Origin: Pantoea sp. SOD02
GTDB lineage: Bacteria; Pseudomonadota; Gammaproteobacteria; Enterobacterales; Enterobacteriaceae
Assembly (NCBI RefSeq): GCF_024707505.1
Contig: NZ_CP102604.1
Coordinates: forward strand, 2,418,001-2,482,000
DNA length: 64,000 bases
Direction: 5' to 3'
Both the position numbers and the translations under genes were made by a program. The notes beneath the pieces were generated by a model. It saw nothing but the letters and a program-made list of their open reading frames with translations. It ran no database searches and was not told the origin of the DNA. This document shows positions 18,731 to 27,104 of this stretch, piece by piece. The stretch's first letter is position 1, and the number at the start of each line of letters is the position of its first letter.

Positions 18731-19530
18731 TATTTAGTGACGTCCGCGCCGAACCATTTCTCAGACAGTTTGCTCAGCGAGCCATCTTTCTGCATGTCCG
18801 CGATAACAGAGTCGATCGCTTTCAGCAGATCGTCGTTGCCTTTACGCAGCGCCACGCCCGATTCCAGACGCGAGAAGGCCGGGCCAGCCACCGCCATGGT
18901 GTCGCCGGTTTTCTTCACCAGATCCAGCGCCGCTAAGCGGTCCACCAGAATGGCGTCTAAACGGCCTGAACGCAGATCCTGATATTTGGTCGGGTCATCA
19001 TCATAGGTACGCACATCGGCTTTCGGCACGTTATCTTTCAGCCACTGCTCGTAGTTGGAGCCGAGGCCGACGCCGACTTTCTTGCCTGCCAGATCGTCTG
19101 GCTTGGTGACGGTGGCCGCATTTTTCTTCAGCGTCAGCGCCTGCACGCCAGAGATGGTGTACGGCGTGGAGAAGTCATACTTCTTCTTACGCTCTGGCGA
19201 GATAGTGACCTGATTGATCACCACATCGATGCGTTTGGAATCCAGCGAGGCCAGCATGCCATCCCATTTGGTAGGACGCAGATCGGCTTTCACGCCGAGG
19301 TGTTTCGCCAGCTCCTGCGCGAATTCCACTTCAAAACCGGTCAGCTGGCCTTTTTCGTCCTGGAAGCTGAACGGCGGATAAGTGCCTTCCAGACCGACGC
19401 GCAGCTCGCCTTTACTCTTCACTTTTGCCAGCAAATCTTCGGCGGCGAAGGATTTAACGTTAACGCCCGCAACCAGCGCGACCGCCATCATGCCCATCAC
19501 CATTTGGCGACGAATAGGAGAGAAAATCAT
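18730..19530 (-). CDS. tcyJ: Cystine-binding periplasmic protein
   Basis: 266 residues. The start ATG 19530 (MIFSPIRRQMVMGMM) gives a normal Sec signal cut near SFA-AED and has GGGG upstream; the open frame extends further to 19581 without conserved sequence. The mature part is a family 3 solute-binding protein: LLVGLEGTYPPFSF-type opening, then PTKWDGMLASLDSKRIDVV and YDDDPTKYQDLRSGRLDAI. It was named fliY in older work because of its place beside fliAZ. A palindromic repeat separates it from dcyD. Confidence 0.95.
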   Translation of the reverse strand: MIFSPIRRQMVMGMMAVALVAGVNVKSFAAEDLLAKVKSKGELRVGLEGTYPPFSFQDEKGQLTGFEVEFAQELAKHLGVKADLRPTKWDGMLASLDSKRIDVVINQVTISPERKKKYDFSTPYTISGVQALTLKKNAATVTKPDDLAGKKVGVGLGSNYEQWLKDNVPKADVRTYDDDPTKYQDLRSGRLDAILVDRLAALDLVKKTGDTMAVAGPAFSRLESGVALRKGNDDLLKAIDSVIADMQKDGSLSKLSEKWFGADVTK

Positions 19531-19568
19531 GTTTACCCCATTTATTGTGATGTGTTGTTGTGTGCTTT

Positions 19569-19592
19569 GTAGGGTCGCCATTCATGGCGACC
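19569..19592. repeat. Dispersed palindromic repeat, GTCGCC type, copy 11
   Basis: GTAGGG plus GGTCGCCA/TGGCGACC around TTCA. It lies in the 107-bp spacer between dcyD and tcyJ, upstream of the tcyJ ribosome site, so it would be transcribed within the operon if dcyD reads through. Confidence 0.9.
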
Positions 19593-19637
19593 TCTTCTTA
19601 ATAACCGCCGGATTATAAACCGTTTTTACGTTCTGTC

Positions 19638-20636
19638 TCAGATCGAAGGGTGATAAGCAAATAACGCCGGCGATCCACCGGTATGTACGAACAGCAGCGG
19701 ACCTTCACGACGGAAGCGATTTTGCGCAATGCCATCGATTAATCCCGCCATCGCTTTGCCGGTGTAGACCGGATCGAGCATGATACCTTCCAGGCGCGCC
19801 AGCAGTTTTACCGCCGCCATGCCCTCTTCGTTCGGCTCGCCGTAACGCGGCGCGAAGTAATCATCCCACAAGGTGATCGGCGCTTTGGCCTGCACTTCCA
19901 GCTGCTCAGCCAACGCGCTACGAATGCGCTCCACCACCGGCAACTGCGCCTCGACTTTGCGCGACACGGTGACGCCCACCAGCTCGGTTTCTGGCAGCAG
20001 CTGCTCCAGACCAATCGCCAAACCAGCGTGCGTGCCGGCGCTGCCGGAAGCCACCACCACCGCAGCGAAATCCACCACGCCTTCACTTTGATGGGCAATC
20101 TCCTGCGCGCACTCAACGTAGCCGAGCGCACCGAGTGCATTGGAGCCGCCAACCGGCACAATGTACGGACGGAATCCCTGTGCTTCGAGGTGTTCGGCTT
20201 GGGCGGCCAGCTGTTCAGTGGGATTGTGCAGCGCATCGACCATGACGATTTCCACATCCATCAAATCGAGCAACAAACGGTTGCCGTTGCTGAGGTAGTT
20301 TTCTGCTGTGGTGCCAATCGGGTTTTCCAGCAGCGCCACGCACTTCAGGCCGAGCTTCGCGGCCACGGCTGCAGTTTGACGCACGTGGTTAGATTGAATC
20401 GCGCCCGCCGTCAGCAGCACATTCGCGCCTTCACGCAGCGCATCCGCAGCCAGAAATTCGAGTTTACGCAGTTTATTGCCGCCGAGAGCTACTGGCGTGA
20501 AGTCATCGCGCTTAATAAAGATATCGCGACCAAGATAGTCAGAAAGCCGTGGCAAATGCTCAAGCGGCGTAGGTGCACCGAGTAATTCAAGACGTGGGAA
20601 CTGGTGCAGAAGATGTAAGGACAATGCAGCCTCCAT
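19638..20636 (-). CDS. dcyD: D-cysteine desulfhydrase
   Basis: 332 residues. A PLP enzyme that breaks D-cysteine into pyruvate, ammonia and sulfide in the cytosol. The PLP lysine is in [10 protein letters not shown]. The [19 protein letters not shown] and [17 protein letters not shown] blocks and the C-terminal [15 protein letters not shown] are nearly as in E. coli. It lies between fliZ and tcyJ. In E. coli the order, as I recall it, is fliZ-tcyJ-dcyD-tcyL; here tcyJ and dcyD are exchanged. Confidence 0.95.
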   Translation of the reverse strand: MEAALSLHLLHQFPRLELLGAPTPLEHLPRLSDYLGRDIFIKRDDFTPVALGGNKLRKLEFLAADALREGANVLLTAGAIQSNHVRQTAAVAAKLGLKCVALLENPIGTTAENYLSNGNRLLLDLMDVEIVMVDALHNPTEQLAAQAEHLEAQGFRPYIVPVGGSNALGALGYVECAQEIAHQSEGVVDFAAVVVASGSAGTHAGLAIGLEQLLPETELVGVTVSRKVEAQLPVVERIRSALAEQLEVQAKAPITLWDDYFAPRYGEPNEEGMAAVKLLARLEGIMLDPVYTGKAMAGLIDGIAQNRFRREGPLLFVHTGGSPALFAYHPSI

Positions 20637-20755
20637 TCGGGCAATGTGCAGTTATCCATACAGTGTTGCAGAAGATGAGAAAAGTCGCACCCGGAATTCA
20701 CCGCATGCTGCCCTTGTTGCTGTCATGCTCGACAACAACAAGGGTGGATTCACCA

Positions 20756-21259
20756 TCAGCCCTGCTGCCAGCCTAAAAACTGGTCATATTTGCGCAGTGC
20801 GATGCGGTAATTGTTATTACCCGCATCAGGCAGATCGTTCTCCAGACACTCATGCCAGCTATTGCCCCGTAAACGATCGGCCGGGAAATTTTTCGCCTTC
20901 AGCATGTCATCAAGCCGACGCAAACGTACCACATACTCACGTATGGTACTGTGGCTCATCTCCGTCTGCTCAAACAGGTATTGCTTAAACGCCATAATGT
21001 CGAAGTAATTCGGATGGGTATTACAGAAAATATCGCTGCAGAAACGACACAAGGCGGTCAATTCTGGCTGGAGTTTCATCCACACCTGATCGTCAATCAT
21101 TTGGTCCATGCGTGCGATGGCCTCTTTATTGATGATCTGGCCGCGAAAGACTAACGCCATACGATCTAAAACTTTGCCACAGTGTGAACAATTGCTTTGG
21201 CTGTGCTTATAGTCTTTAAGATAGCGACTTAAAGGTCTGGCTTTAACTTTGGCTCCCAT
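20756..21259 (-). CDS. fliZ: FliZ, regulator of flagellar and sigma-S genes
   Basis: 167 residues. Opens with RPLSRYLKDYKHSQSNCSHC and has the tyrosine-recombinase-like core domain FKQYLFEQTEMSHSTIREYVVRLRRL, ending in NNNYRIALRKYDQFLGWQQ. FliZ binds DNA resembling sigma-S promoters and favours motility over the stationary programme. It is slightly shorter than E. coli FliZ (183). It follows fliA at a 51-bp gap in the same operon. The four N-terminal and central Cys residues (CSHC, CRFC) are kept as in the family. Confidence 0.93.
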   Translation of the reverse strand: MGAKVKARPLSRYLKDYKHSQSNCSHCGKVLDRMALVFRGQIINKEAIARMDQMIDDQVWMKLQPELTALCRFCSDIFCNTHPNYFDIMAFKQYLFEQTEMSHSTIREYVVRLRRLDDMLKAKNFPADRLRGNSWHECLENDLPDAGNNNYRIALRKYDQFLGWQQG

Positions 21260-21310
21260 TGCTGAGTCCCCGGTTTTATTGTTTTTTTCGATCGCCAGGA
21301 ACTGAGTCTG

Positions 21311-22033
21311 TTAGCGCGCCCCCGATAATCGGGCACGCAGGCGTTTGATCGCCTGACTGTGCAGTTGGCTGACGCGGGATTCCCCCACTTCCAGCACCGC
21401 GCCAATCTCCTTCAGGTTCAGTTCTTCCTGGTAGTACAGTGTGAGCACGAGTTTTTCACGTTCAGGCAACGCCTCAATCGCTTCAATTACGCGGTCACGT
21501 AGGTTTCCTTCCAACAACTGATGAAGCGGGTTGGCTTCCTCATGCCCCTCCGTCACCAGCTCCGCACTGTCGCCGTGTTCTTCCCGATACTCGTCGTAGG
21601 AGAAGAGTTGGCTGTTGTTGGTATCGAGCAGAATCTGCCGATACTCCTCCAGCGAAACATTCAGTCGCTCAGCCACTTCCTGCTCAGTAGCCGAGCGCCC
21701 CAACGCTTGTTCTACCTGATGCATGGCACCTGCTACTTCGCGCGCATTTCTGCGTACGCTGCGTGGTGCCCAGTCGCGACTGCGCAGTTCATCCAGCATT
21801 GCTCCCCGGATACGCTGCACGGCGTAGGTGGTAAAGGCGGTGCCCTGTAGCGCATCGTAGCGCTCCACGGCATTTAATAATCCAATGCCACCGGCCTGCA
21901 GCAGATCGTCAAGCTCAACGCTGGCTGGCAAACGTACCTGTAGGCGCAACGCTTCATGCCGCACCAGAGGAACGTAGCGCTGCCAGAGCGAATGTTTATC
22001 CATCACGCCATCGGCGGTATAGAGATCGTTCAC
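21311..22033 (-). CDS. fliA: Flagellar sigma factor FliA (sigma-28)
   Basis: 240 residues. Directs RNA polymerase to late flagellar and chemotaxis promoters. Region 2 (LLQAGGIGLLNAVERYD, TAFTTYAVQRIRGAMLDELR) and region 4 (LPEREKLVLTLYYQEELNLKEIGAVLEV split over two lines of the fold) are nearly identical to E. coli. Targets visible here include fliC, fliD and both chemoreceptor genes. Downstream is fliZ. Confidence 0.97.
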   Translation of the reverse strand: MNDLYTADGVMDKHSLWQRYVPLVRHEALRLQVRLPASVELDDLLQAGGIGLLNAVERYDALQGTAFTTYAVQRIRGAMLDELRSRDWAPRSVRRNAREVAGAMHQVEQALGRSATEQEVAERLNVSLEEYRQILLDTNNSQLFSYDEYREEHGDSAELVTEGHEEANPLHQLLEGNLRDRVIEAIEALPEREKLVLTLYYQEELNLKEIGAVLEVGESRVSQLHSQAIKRLRARLSGAR

Positions 22034-22057
22034 GTTGACTACCCTGCGTTAGTAAAG

Positions 22058-22084
22058 TTATCGGCATGATTATCCAATTCTGTA
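22058..22084 (-). promoter_or_regulatory. Possible sigma-28 promoter of fliA
   Basis: On the minus strand, TACAGAAT, 11 bp, then GCCGATAA. The -10 is perfect and the -35 fits TAAAGTTT in about half of its positions. Autoregulation of fliA is known in E. coli. FlhDC boxes could not be assigned by eye. Confidence 0.5.
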
Positions 22085-22176
22085 GGGGTTTTGATTGGCA
22101 GAATAGGCGGGCAAAAGCGAGGTTATTTCAAATTTGTTATGGATGGCGGTGGATCGCACCGCCATCCGCGCGGGCG

Positions 22177-23145
22177 TTAGCGCATATTACGCAGTCTTTC
22201 CCGCGTGCCAGGCGGCACCGCGTCCCATAATGCGCAAACTTTGCCCTCAAGTGCCTGATAAAAAGGGGTAATCAACGCTTCAGTTTCCAGCGCAGGATTA
22301 AAAATCACCTGGCCGGTTTCCGCGTTGATGCTTATCATTTTGTTGATAAACAGCCGCTGCAGGTCGCTGCGCAGGAATAAGCCGTTATCTGCGCTGTTAT
22401 CCGCCAGAAAACCCTCTTCATTCTCTTGCGTGTCGATATAGCAAGCTTCCACCCACGGCCAGCTGTGACGTTCGGTTAACTGCGTGCCGGTGATAATGCA
22501 GGCGCCGTAGCGCGCTTTCACTGCCAAGGTGAACTCCGCCTGGCTGGTGCGCTGCAGCACTTTGGCTTTCACGCGTCGTCCCACTTCGGTGCCGGGCATC
22601 ACGCCGCTCGGCACTTTGTATTGCGGCGTGCTCAGCACCACCAGGAACTGGATTTTGCGCGACAGCGGGAAGCACGGATGTGCCTGCGCATCAAACAGCT
22701 GCCAATACTCCTCTTCCTCCGTCTGACGCATCAGCACCAGCTTAAAGCCGCGGCTGTTGAGCAGATTCTGCGCCGCCGCCGAGTTGGGATCGAGCATGGC
22801 AAACACCTGTGTTTCGCCCACCACTTTCCAGCGCCCCTCTTTGCGCGCTTCATCGTTACGACGAAAGTAGAGAAACGCCTGCTGGTTTTTCAGGTAGTGC
22901 TCGAAGCGGCGCAGATAGTTTTTGCGCTCGTTGTCGTCCGAGACAAACAGCAGATCTTCGATCGGGCTGTTAATCTCCTCCTGCGCGAATAGCGCGCGGA
23001 TCACCAAATTGCGAAAGCTGGTCGACGGGCTCAGCAACCCGCGTGCGGTGAGCTCTTTCTCGTCGGGATGCTGCTGCGTGTAGCGCAGGGCAATCTCTTC
23101 GAAGGTCAGCAGCTCACCCGGTAACAAGTCATAATTGAAGCGCAT
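22177..23145 (-). CDS. HNH_2-type nuclease-fold protein with degenerate active site
   Basis: 322 residues from ATG 23145 (MRFNYDLLPGE), which has GGGGTG upstream; the open frame runs to 23232. The C-terminal third (about 205-290) follows the HNH_2 pattern: YGACIITGTQL, then a segment ending SWPWVEACYID, then ADNGLFLRSDLQRLF. In active members the middle motif reads AAHI and the last DLHxLFD. Here the histidines are Tyr and Gln, so nuclease activity is doubtful. The N-terminal part is unrecognised. It sits inside the flagellar region between fliA and a glycosyltransferase gene, where E. coli has nothing. A regulatory or structural role is possible. Confidence 0.6.
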   Translation of the reverse strand: MRFNYDLLPGELLTFEEIALRYTQQHPDEKELTARGLLSPSTSFRNLVIRALFAQEEINSPIEDLLFVSDDNERKNYLRRFEHYLKNQQAFLYFRRNDEARKEGRWKVVGETQVFAMLDPNSAAAQNLLNSRGFKLVLMRQTEEEEYWQLFDAQAHPCFPLSRKIQFLVVLSTPQYKVPSGVMPGTEVGRRVKAKVLQRTSQAEFTLAVKARYGACIITGTQLTERHSWPWVEACYIDTQENEEGFLADNSADNGLFLRSDLQRLFINKMISINAETGQVIFNPALETEALITPFYQALEGKVCALWDAVPPGTRERLRNMR

Positions 23146-23267
23146 AGACACCCCAGAAACGGAAAAATGTGGTTCAAAAATTGGAATGATTCTGAAGGGA
23201 GTTATCGGCAATTTGGGGGCGGACTGTAACAAGGCGGTTACTTTTCTGAGGATGTAGGGAGCAAGGG

Positions 23268-23298
23268 CAAATCGTCTGAAAGGAAATCAGACGATTTG
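23268..23298. terminator. Strong hairpin behind the glycosyltransferase gene
   Basis: A perfect 12-bp stem, CAAATCGTCTGA with TCAGACGATTTG, around a 7-base loop. It lies between the ends of the 1177-residue glycosyltransferase gene and the HNH gene start, both on the minus strand. No T run follows on either strand, so termination is likely but not certain. A smaller CCCCTG/CAGGGG stem lies at 23334-23350. Confidence 0.5.
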
Positions 23299-23363
23299 TA
23301 TTAATTCAGCAGGATTCACCTATGAGGATGTATCCCCTGCAGCACAGGGGGCCATTTCAGTGG

Positions 23364-26300
23364 TTAATTTGCGCTCCAGGCTTTTGCCCATTCGCGCACG
23401 TTATCACCGGTTAACATCCAGTCGCGGCGAACCGCTGCTTGCAATGCTTCGCCCATACGTGCGCTTGCGTCAGGATCGGCTAAATGCATACGAATGGCAT
23501 CGCGCCAATCAATAAAGCGGTTACTGATACGAGTGACGGGCAAATCGTCACCGCGATAACACGCCACGTCACTACAAATCACCGGAATGCCGCATGCACC
23601 GTATTCCATAAGACGCAAGTTACTCTTACAGGCGTTGAAGATATTATCTTCTACCGGAGCTAAGGCAAGATCGAGATTTAATGCGGCGAGGGTTTCAGGA
23701 TAAAGACTGATATCCACGCCATAATGTACTTCATGGACATAGGGGCGCAGTTTTTCCGGACACATGCCCATGAATACCCACTCAACCTCGTTGGTGAACT
23801 CCTTAACCACATCAGCAATCATTTCCAGATCACCGCGATGGCTGGAACCCCCCGCCCAGCCCACACGCGGTTTGCGACCCTGATTGCGCAGACTCTGCAA
23901 CTGCCCCCAGATATCCACTGGCAAACGGTTTTTAACCACCACAATATTCGGGTGCATATCGTGCATGGCTTCCGCTAAAGGTTCGGTTGAAACAACAAAA
24001 CGATCAAAATAGCTGAGACTCTTACGCATCAAGCCGGTGGTTTCTTGCTTAAAACTGGTGCGACGATAATGTTTCATCGGCACGTTAAGAATATAATCGT
24101 CAAGTTCGAAAACTTTAAATAGATCGTGCAGCTTACCGGTACGTTCAATCCAGTTATGGAATGCTGCTGAATAGCGGCGTTGAATAATCAGACTATCAGG
24201 CTTAAATTGTCCCAGCTCGCTAAGTGTTAATAGCGTCATACCATGATAGCCTTCTGCTACACCCTCATTCAACATCGCTTCTAATGGTTTCATGATGCGG
24301 TAATAACCACAGCCGGAAATATCCGCGTTGTGCGCAAGGAATACCGGTAGATTTTCGCGCTGTGCTGGACGCCAGGTTATTTCGCTTTCGCTCGACATAT
24401 CGAAATGACGGCTTTTCAAAGACAAATTCGCGTTAAATGCGGGATCGTTAGCAATCAGCGGCATCCAGCGTTGATAAAGTTTGTCCTCTTCCAGCTGTTT
24501 AAGTTGGCTGGAACTGTGTACGGTTTCACCCGGGAATGGATTTTGACGTGCTGCGGGGCGATGTATTCTGGCATAAGGTGTCCATACCGTCATATAACCT
24601 TCATTGCGGGCACGCAGGCAGAAATCGACATCGCCATACAAGGGTTGATCGGCGTCAAATCCGTTAAGGACTTCAAACACCGATCTACGTACCAGCATAA
24701 AATCACCTGATACGGCGCTGTAGTTTTGATCCAGACTTAAGCGGCCTAAATAACTCGGTTGATTATCTTCCAGGCCACGGAATACTTCACCCGCCGCGCC
24801 ATTCATGCCCAATATATAACCAGCATGCCGCACTTTATTATCCGATGAGAGCTGCTTACCACCCACCACTGCCACTTCAGGACGTAAAGCATGATTTAAT
24901 AAATTATCCAGCCACTCACCATCAGTTATCGCTAACTCACAATGCATAAACGCCAGGTATTCCCCCTGAGCGTGCAATGCGGCCAGGTTACCCATCGCGC
25001 CATGATTAAACGTATCTGGATAATCCAGAATCCGAATGCGCTGTGGATCCACATTGGCCAGCGTCGCCAGCCAGTTATCACGCTCTGCTGAGCGCTGTCC
25101 GTCAGCCACTATTAACAACTCGTAGTTCAGGTAACTGGTTTTCTCGAGAATGGTTGTGACCGAGGTAATCAACGAAGGTAGATGCCAGTTAGCCAGAATA
25201 GCGATCGAGACTTTCGGCTTAGCCGCATGCTGATAACGTAATCGATAGTTATAAAAACTGTCTAAAGCAATTTGGGCTTCTGGATATCCACGATTATGAA
25301 GATGACGTTCAATAATTGCCGCATCTTCAACAATGGCGCGATTTTTCATACGCGAAGTTAATAGCGGTTCCGCCAGATGCCCGGCACAATTTAGTCCCTG
25401 GGATTCCAGCATTTTAACAATTAGATCAAATTCAGCTGAAGCAGAATATTGTTTATCAAACCCTTCGGCTGCTATTAGTAATTCCCGGCGAAACAGCCAA
25501 TGCTGAGCCATTGTTTTTGGAGAACTCAGCAGCAAATCAAGATTTAAATCAGGGCGGAAAATAACCCCAGAGGGATCGTCTCCCATGTAGAAATATTCAT
25601 CGGCATAGATAGCCAGCAAAGGTCCTGCCTGCGGTAATGTGGTTGAGAGAGCGATTAAACCCGACGGCATGAAATAGCTGCCTGCGTCAATAAAGATAAA
25701 CCATTGATCATCCCGCTCAACAATCAATCGATTAATAATATCAATGCGACTTTCGGTTGCCGTCGAATACTTCTCAACTCCATCCGGAATATTCTCAACA
25801 GCACCGATGAGAATTGGCGTGAGCTGCATCGTAGTTACGCTTTGGTGAGCAAGCGAGGTCAGGGTTTGCTCAACCTGATTTGCACTCTCCTCAGCGACGT
25901 TAATGATGACCACGACACGCACGATCTCAGGGTTTTCAACAGCCTGTTGTTGTAGACGTTTCTCCTGGAACGGTGCCAGTTTGCGTACGCGATTCCACCA
26001 CTCCAGTCGGTTCAGATTTAAATAGTGGTATTGATGGCTAATCAGATTCCTGGCAACAAATTTTTCCGGCTGATCAAATGGCGCCACGCGGACTTCGTTC
26101 GCATTATAGTCGCTGTACCAGGCTTCAGCGCGAATAGCATTGAGCACAATATCACGGGCTTTTTTGATGGCCTCATCGCTATCGCGTTGATGAGGTTGCT
26201 TATACACTTCTGAAGCACGCACTGAACACAAGGCTTCCGGGAACCAGACCACATCGGTATTGGCTAAGAGTTTGCTGTATAACAGCATCCCCTCAACGCC

Positions 26301-26897
26301 TGTTACAGGTTCATTATTTATCACGAACAGCGGCTTTTCGTCCGGCATCAAGGCGATGACATCATCACGATACAATAACGATGCGGTCATTTCGCCGAGC
26401 AAGCTATGACTGACCCGACTCTGCGTACGCAGTAAATCACGCCCTTTGATAATGCTTTTGCTATCAACCAATGCACATGTCGAAATCAGATCGGGCAGCA
26501 TTTCACCTTTAGGATCAATACGTCGACGTTTCGATAAAGCAACACGGCACTGCTTTTTCGCTTCAAGACCTGAAACCAAAGTAGCAACGCATGAAGGCTC
26601 AAGAATTTCTGCGTCAGAGACAAACTTAATGTATTTTCCACGCGTCTCACGGATTGCAGATTCAAATATGCCCTTGTCGTTTTTATCGAAGGTCAAATGG
26701 CGAATTTGATGACCCGACTGATTGATATAAGGCGCTAACAGATCAGGAATAAATTTATCGCCACCGCTGTCAGCAATAACAATTTCACAATGTGGATAGG
26801 TTTGTGCCAGCGTACTTTCCAATGCGGTGATAAACCACGTCGGTATTTGTGCAGTCAGGATAATACTAACCAGGTCGGGCTGAGTCATGCGGGTCAT
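23364..26897 (-). CDS. Large multidomain glycosyltransferase beside fliC (candidate flagellin glycosyltransferase)
   Basis: 1177 residues, no signal peptide and no clear membrane helix. Three GT-A (family 2-like) domains follow one another. The first (about 8-230) opens LVSIILTAQIPTWFITALES. The second (about 325-540) has a sugar-nucleotide-type IFIDAGSYFMPSG. The third (about 565-810) has FMHCELAITDGEWLDNLL and the closing YGDVDFCLRARNEGY. A C-terminal GT-B-like domain (about 860-1177) has GCGYYRIMKPL, RVGWAGGSSHRGD and LRLMEYGACGIPVI. It lies 207 bp behind fliC on the same strand. In other bacteria glycosyltransferases next to fliC decorate flagellin; that role is inferred here. ATG 26897 or 26888 may be the start; GGGAG suits the second better. 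Confidence 0.75.
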   Translation of the reverse strand: MTRMTQPDLVSIILTAQIPTWFITALESTLAQTYPHCEIVIADSGGDKFIPDLLAPYINQSGHQIRHLTFDKNDKGIFESAIRETRGKYIKFVSDAEILEPSCVATLVSGLEAKKQCRVALSKRRRIDPKGEMLPDLISTCALVDSKSIIKGRDLLRTQSRVSHSLLGEMTASLLYRDDVIALMPDEKPLFVINNEPVTGVEGMLLYSKLLANTDVVWFPEALCSVRASEVYKQPHQRDSDEAIKKARDIVLNAIRAEAWYSDYNANEVRVAPFDQPEKFVARNLISHQYHYLNLNRLEWWNRVRKLAPFQEKRLQQQAVENPEIVRVVVIINVAEESANQVEQTLTSLAHQSVTTMQLTPILIGAVENIPDGVEKYSTATESRIDIINRLIVERDDQWFIFIDAGSYFMPSGLIALSTTLPQAGPLLAIYADEYFYMGDDPSGVIFRPDLNLDLLLSSPKTMAQHWLFRRELLIAAEGFDKQYSASAEFDLIVKMLESQGLNCAGHLAEPLLTSRMKNRAIVEDAAIIERHLHNRGYPEAQIALDSFYNYRLRYQHAAKPKVSIAILANWHLPSLITSVTTILEKTSYLNYELLIVADGQRSAERDNWLATLANVDPQRIRILDYPDTFNHGAMGNLAALHAQGEYLAFMHCELAITDGEWLDNLLNHALRPEVAVVGGKQLSSDNKVRHAGYILGMNGAAGEVFRGLEDNQPSYLGRLSLDQNYSAVSGDFMLVRRSVFEVLNGFDADQPLYGDVDFCLRARNEGYMTVWTPYARIHRPAARQNPFPGETVHSSSQLKQLEEDKLYQRWMPLIANDPAFNANLSLKSRHFDMSSESEITWRPAQRENLPVFLAHNADISGCGYYRIMKPLEAMLNEGVAEGYHGMTLLTLSELGQFKPDSLIIQRRYSAAFHNWIERTGKLHDLFKVFELDDYILNVPMKHYRRTSFKQETTGLMRKSLSYFDRFVVSTEPLAEAMHDMHPNIVVVKNRLPVDIWGQLQSLRNQGRKPRVGWAGGSSHRGDLEMIADVVKEFTNEVEWVFMGMCPEKLRPYVHEVHYGVDISLYPETLAALNLDLALAPVEDNIFNACKSNLRLMEYGACGIPVICSDVACYRGDDLPVTRISNRFIDWRDAIRMHLADPDASARMGEALQAAVRRDWMLTGDNVREWAKAWSAN

Positions 26898-27055
26898 TCT
26901 CCCAGTAGATCTGAGCTAAAAACCTCTGGCTCAGAACGCATAAAATTTTGCTTTAGCATAGCCATAACGGCGTTATTCAATCGCTTAAGCAGGGGGGGAA
27001 ATGACGGCTAATCCGTTATATCAACTTGCAGATAAACCACGCAGAAAATGGCCAT

Positions 27056-27081
27056 AAAAAAACCCCGCCGAAGCGGGGTTT
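27056..27081 (-). terminator. Terminator of fliC
   Basis: On the minus strand the stem AAACCCCGC/GCGGGGTTT with a 4-base loop is followed by a run of T (A run 27056-27062 on the plus strand). It lies 24 bp after the fliC stop. Confidence 0.9.
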
Positions 27082-27104
27082 GATAAGCGAAATGCTTAGA
27101 GCGA

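Noticed and set aside
22177..23145. Restriction endonuclease or defence nuclease
   Set aside because: The HNH fold is recognisable, but both active-site histidines are replaced, and there is no methylase or other defence gene nearby.
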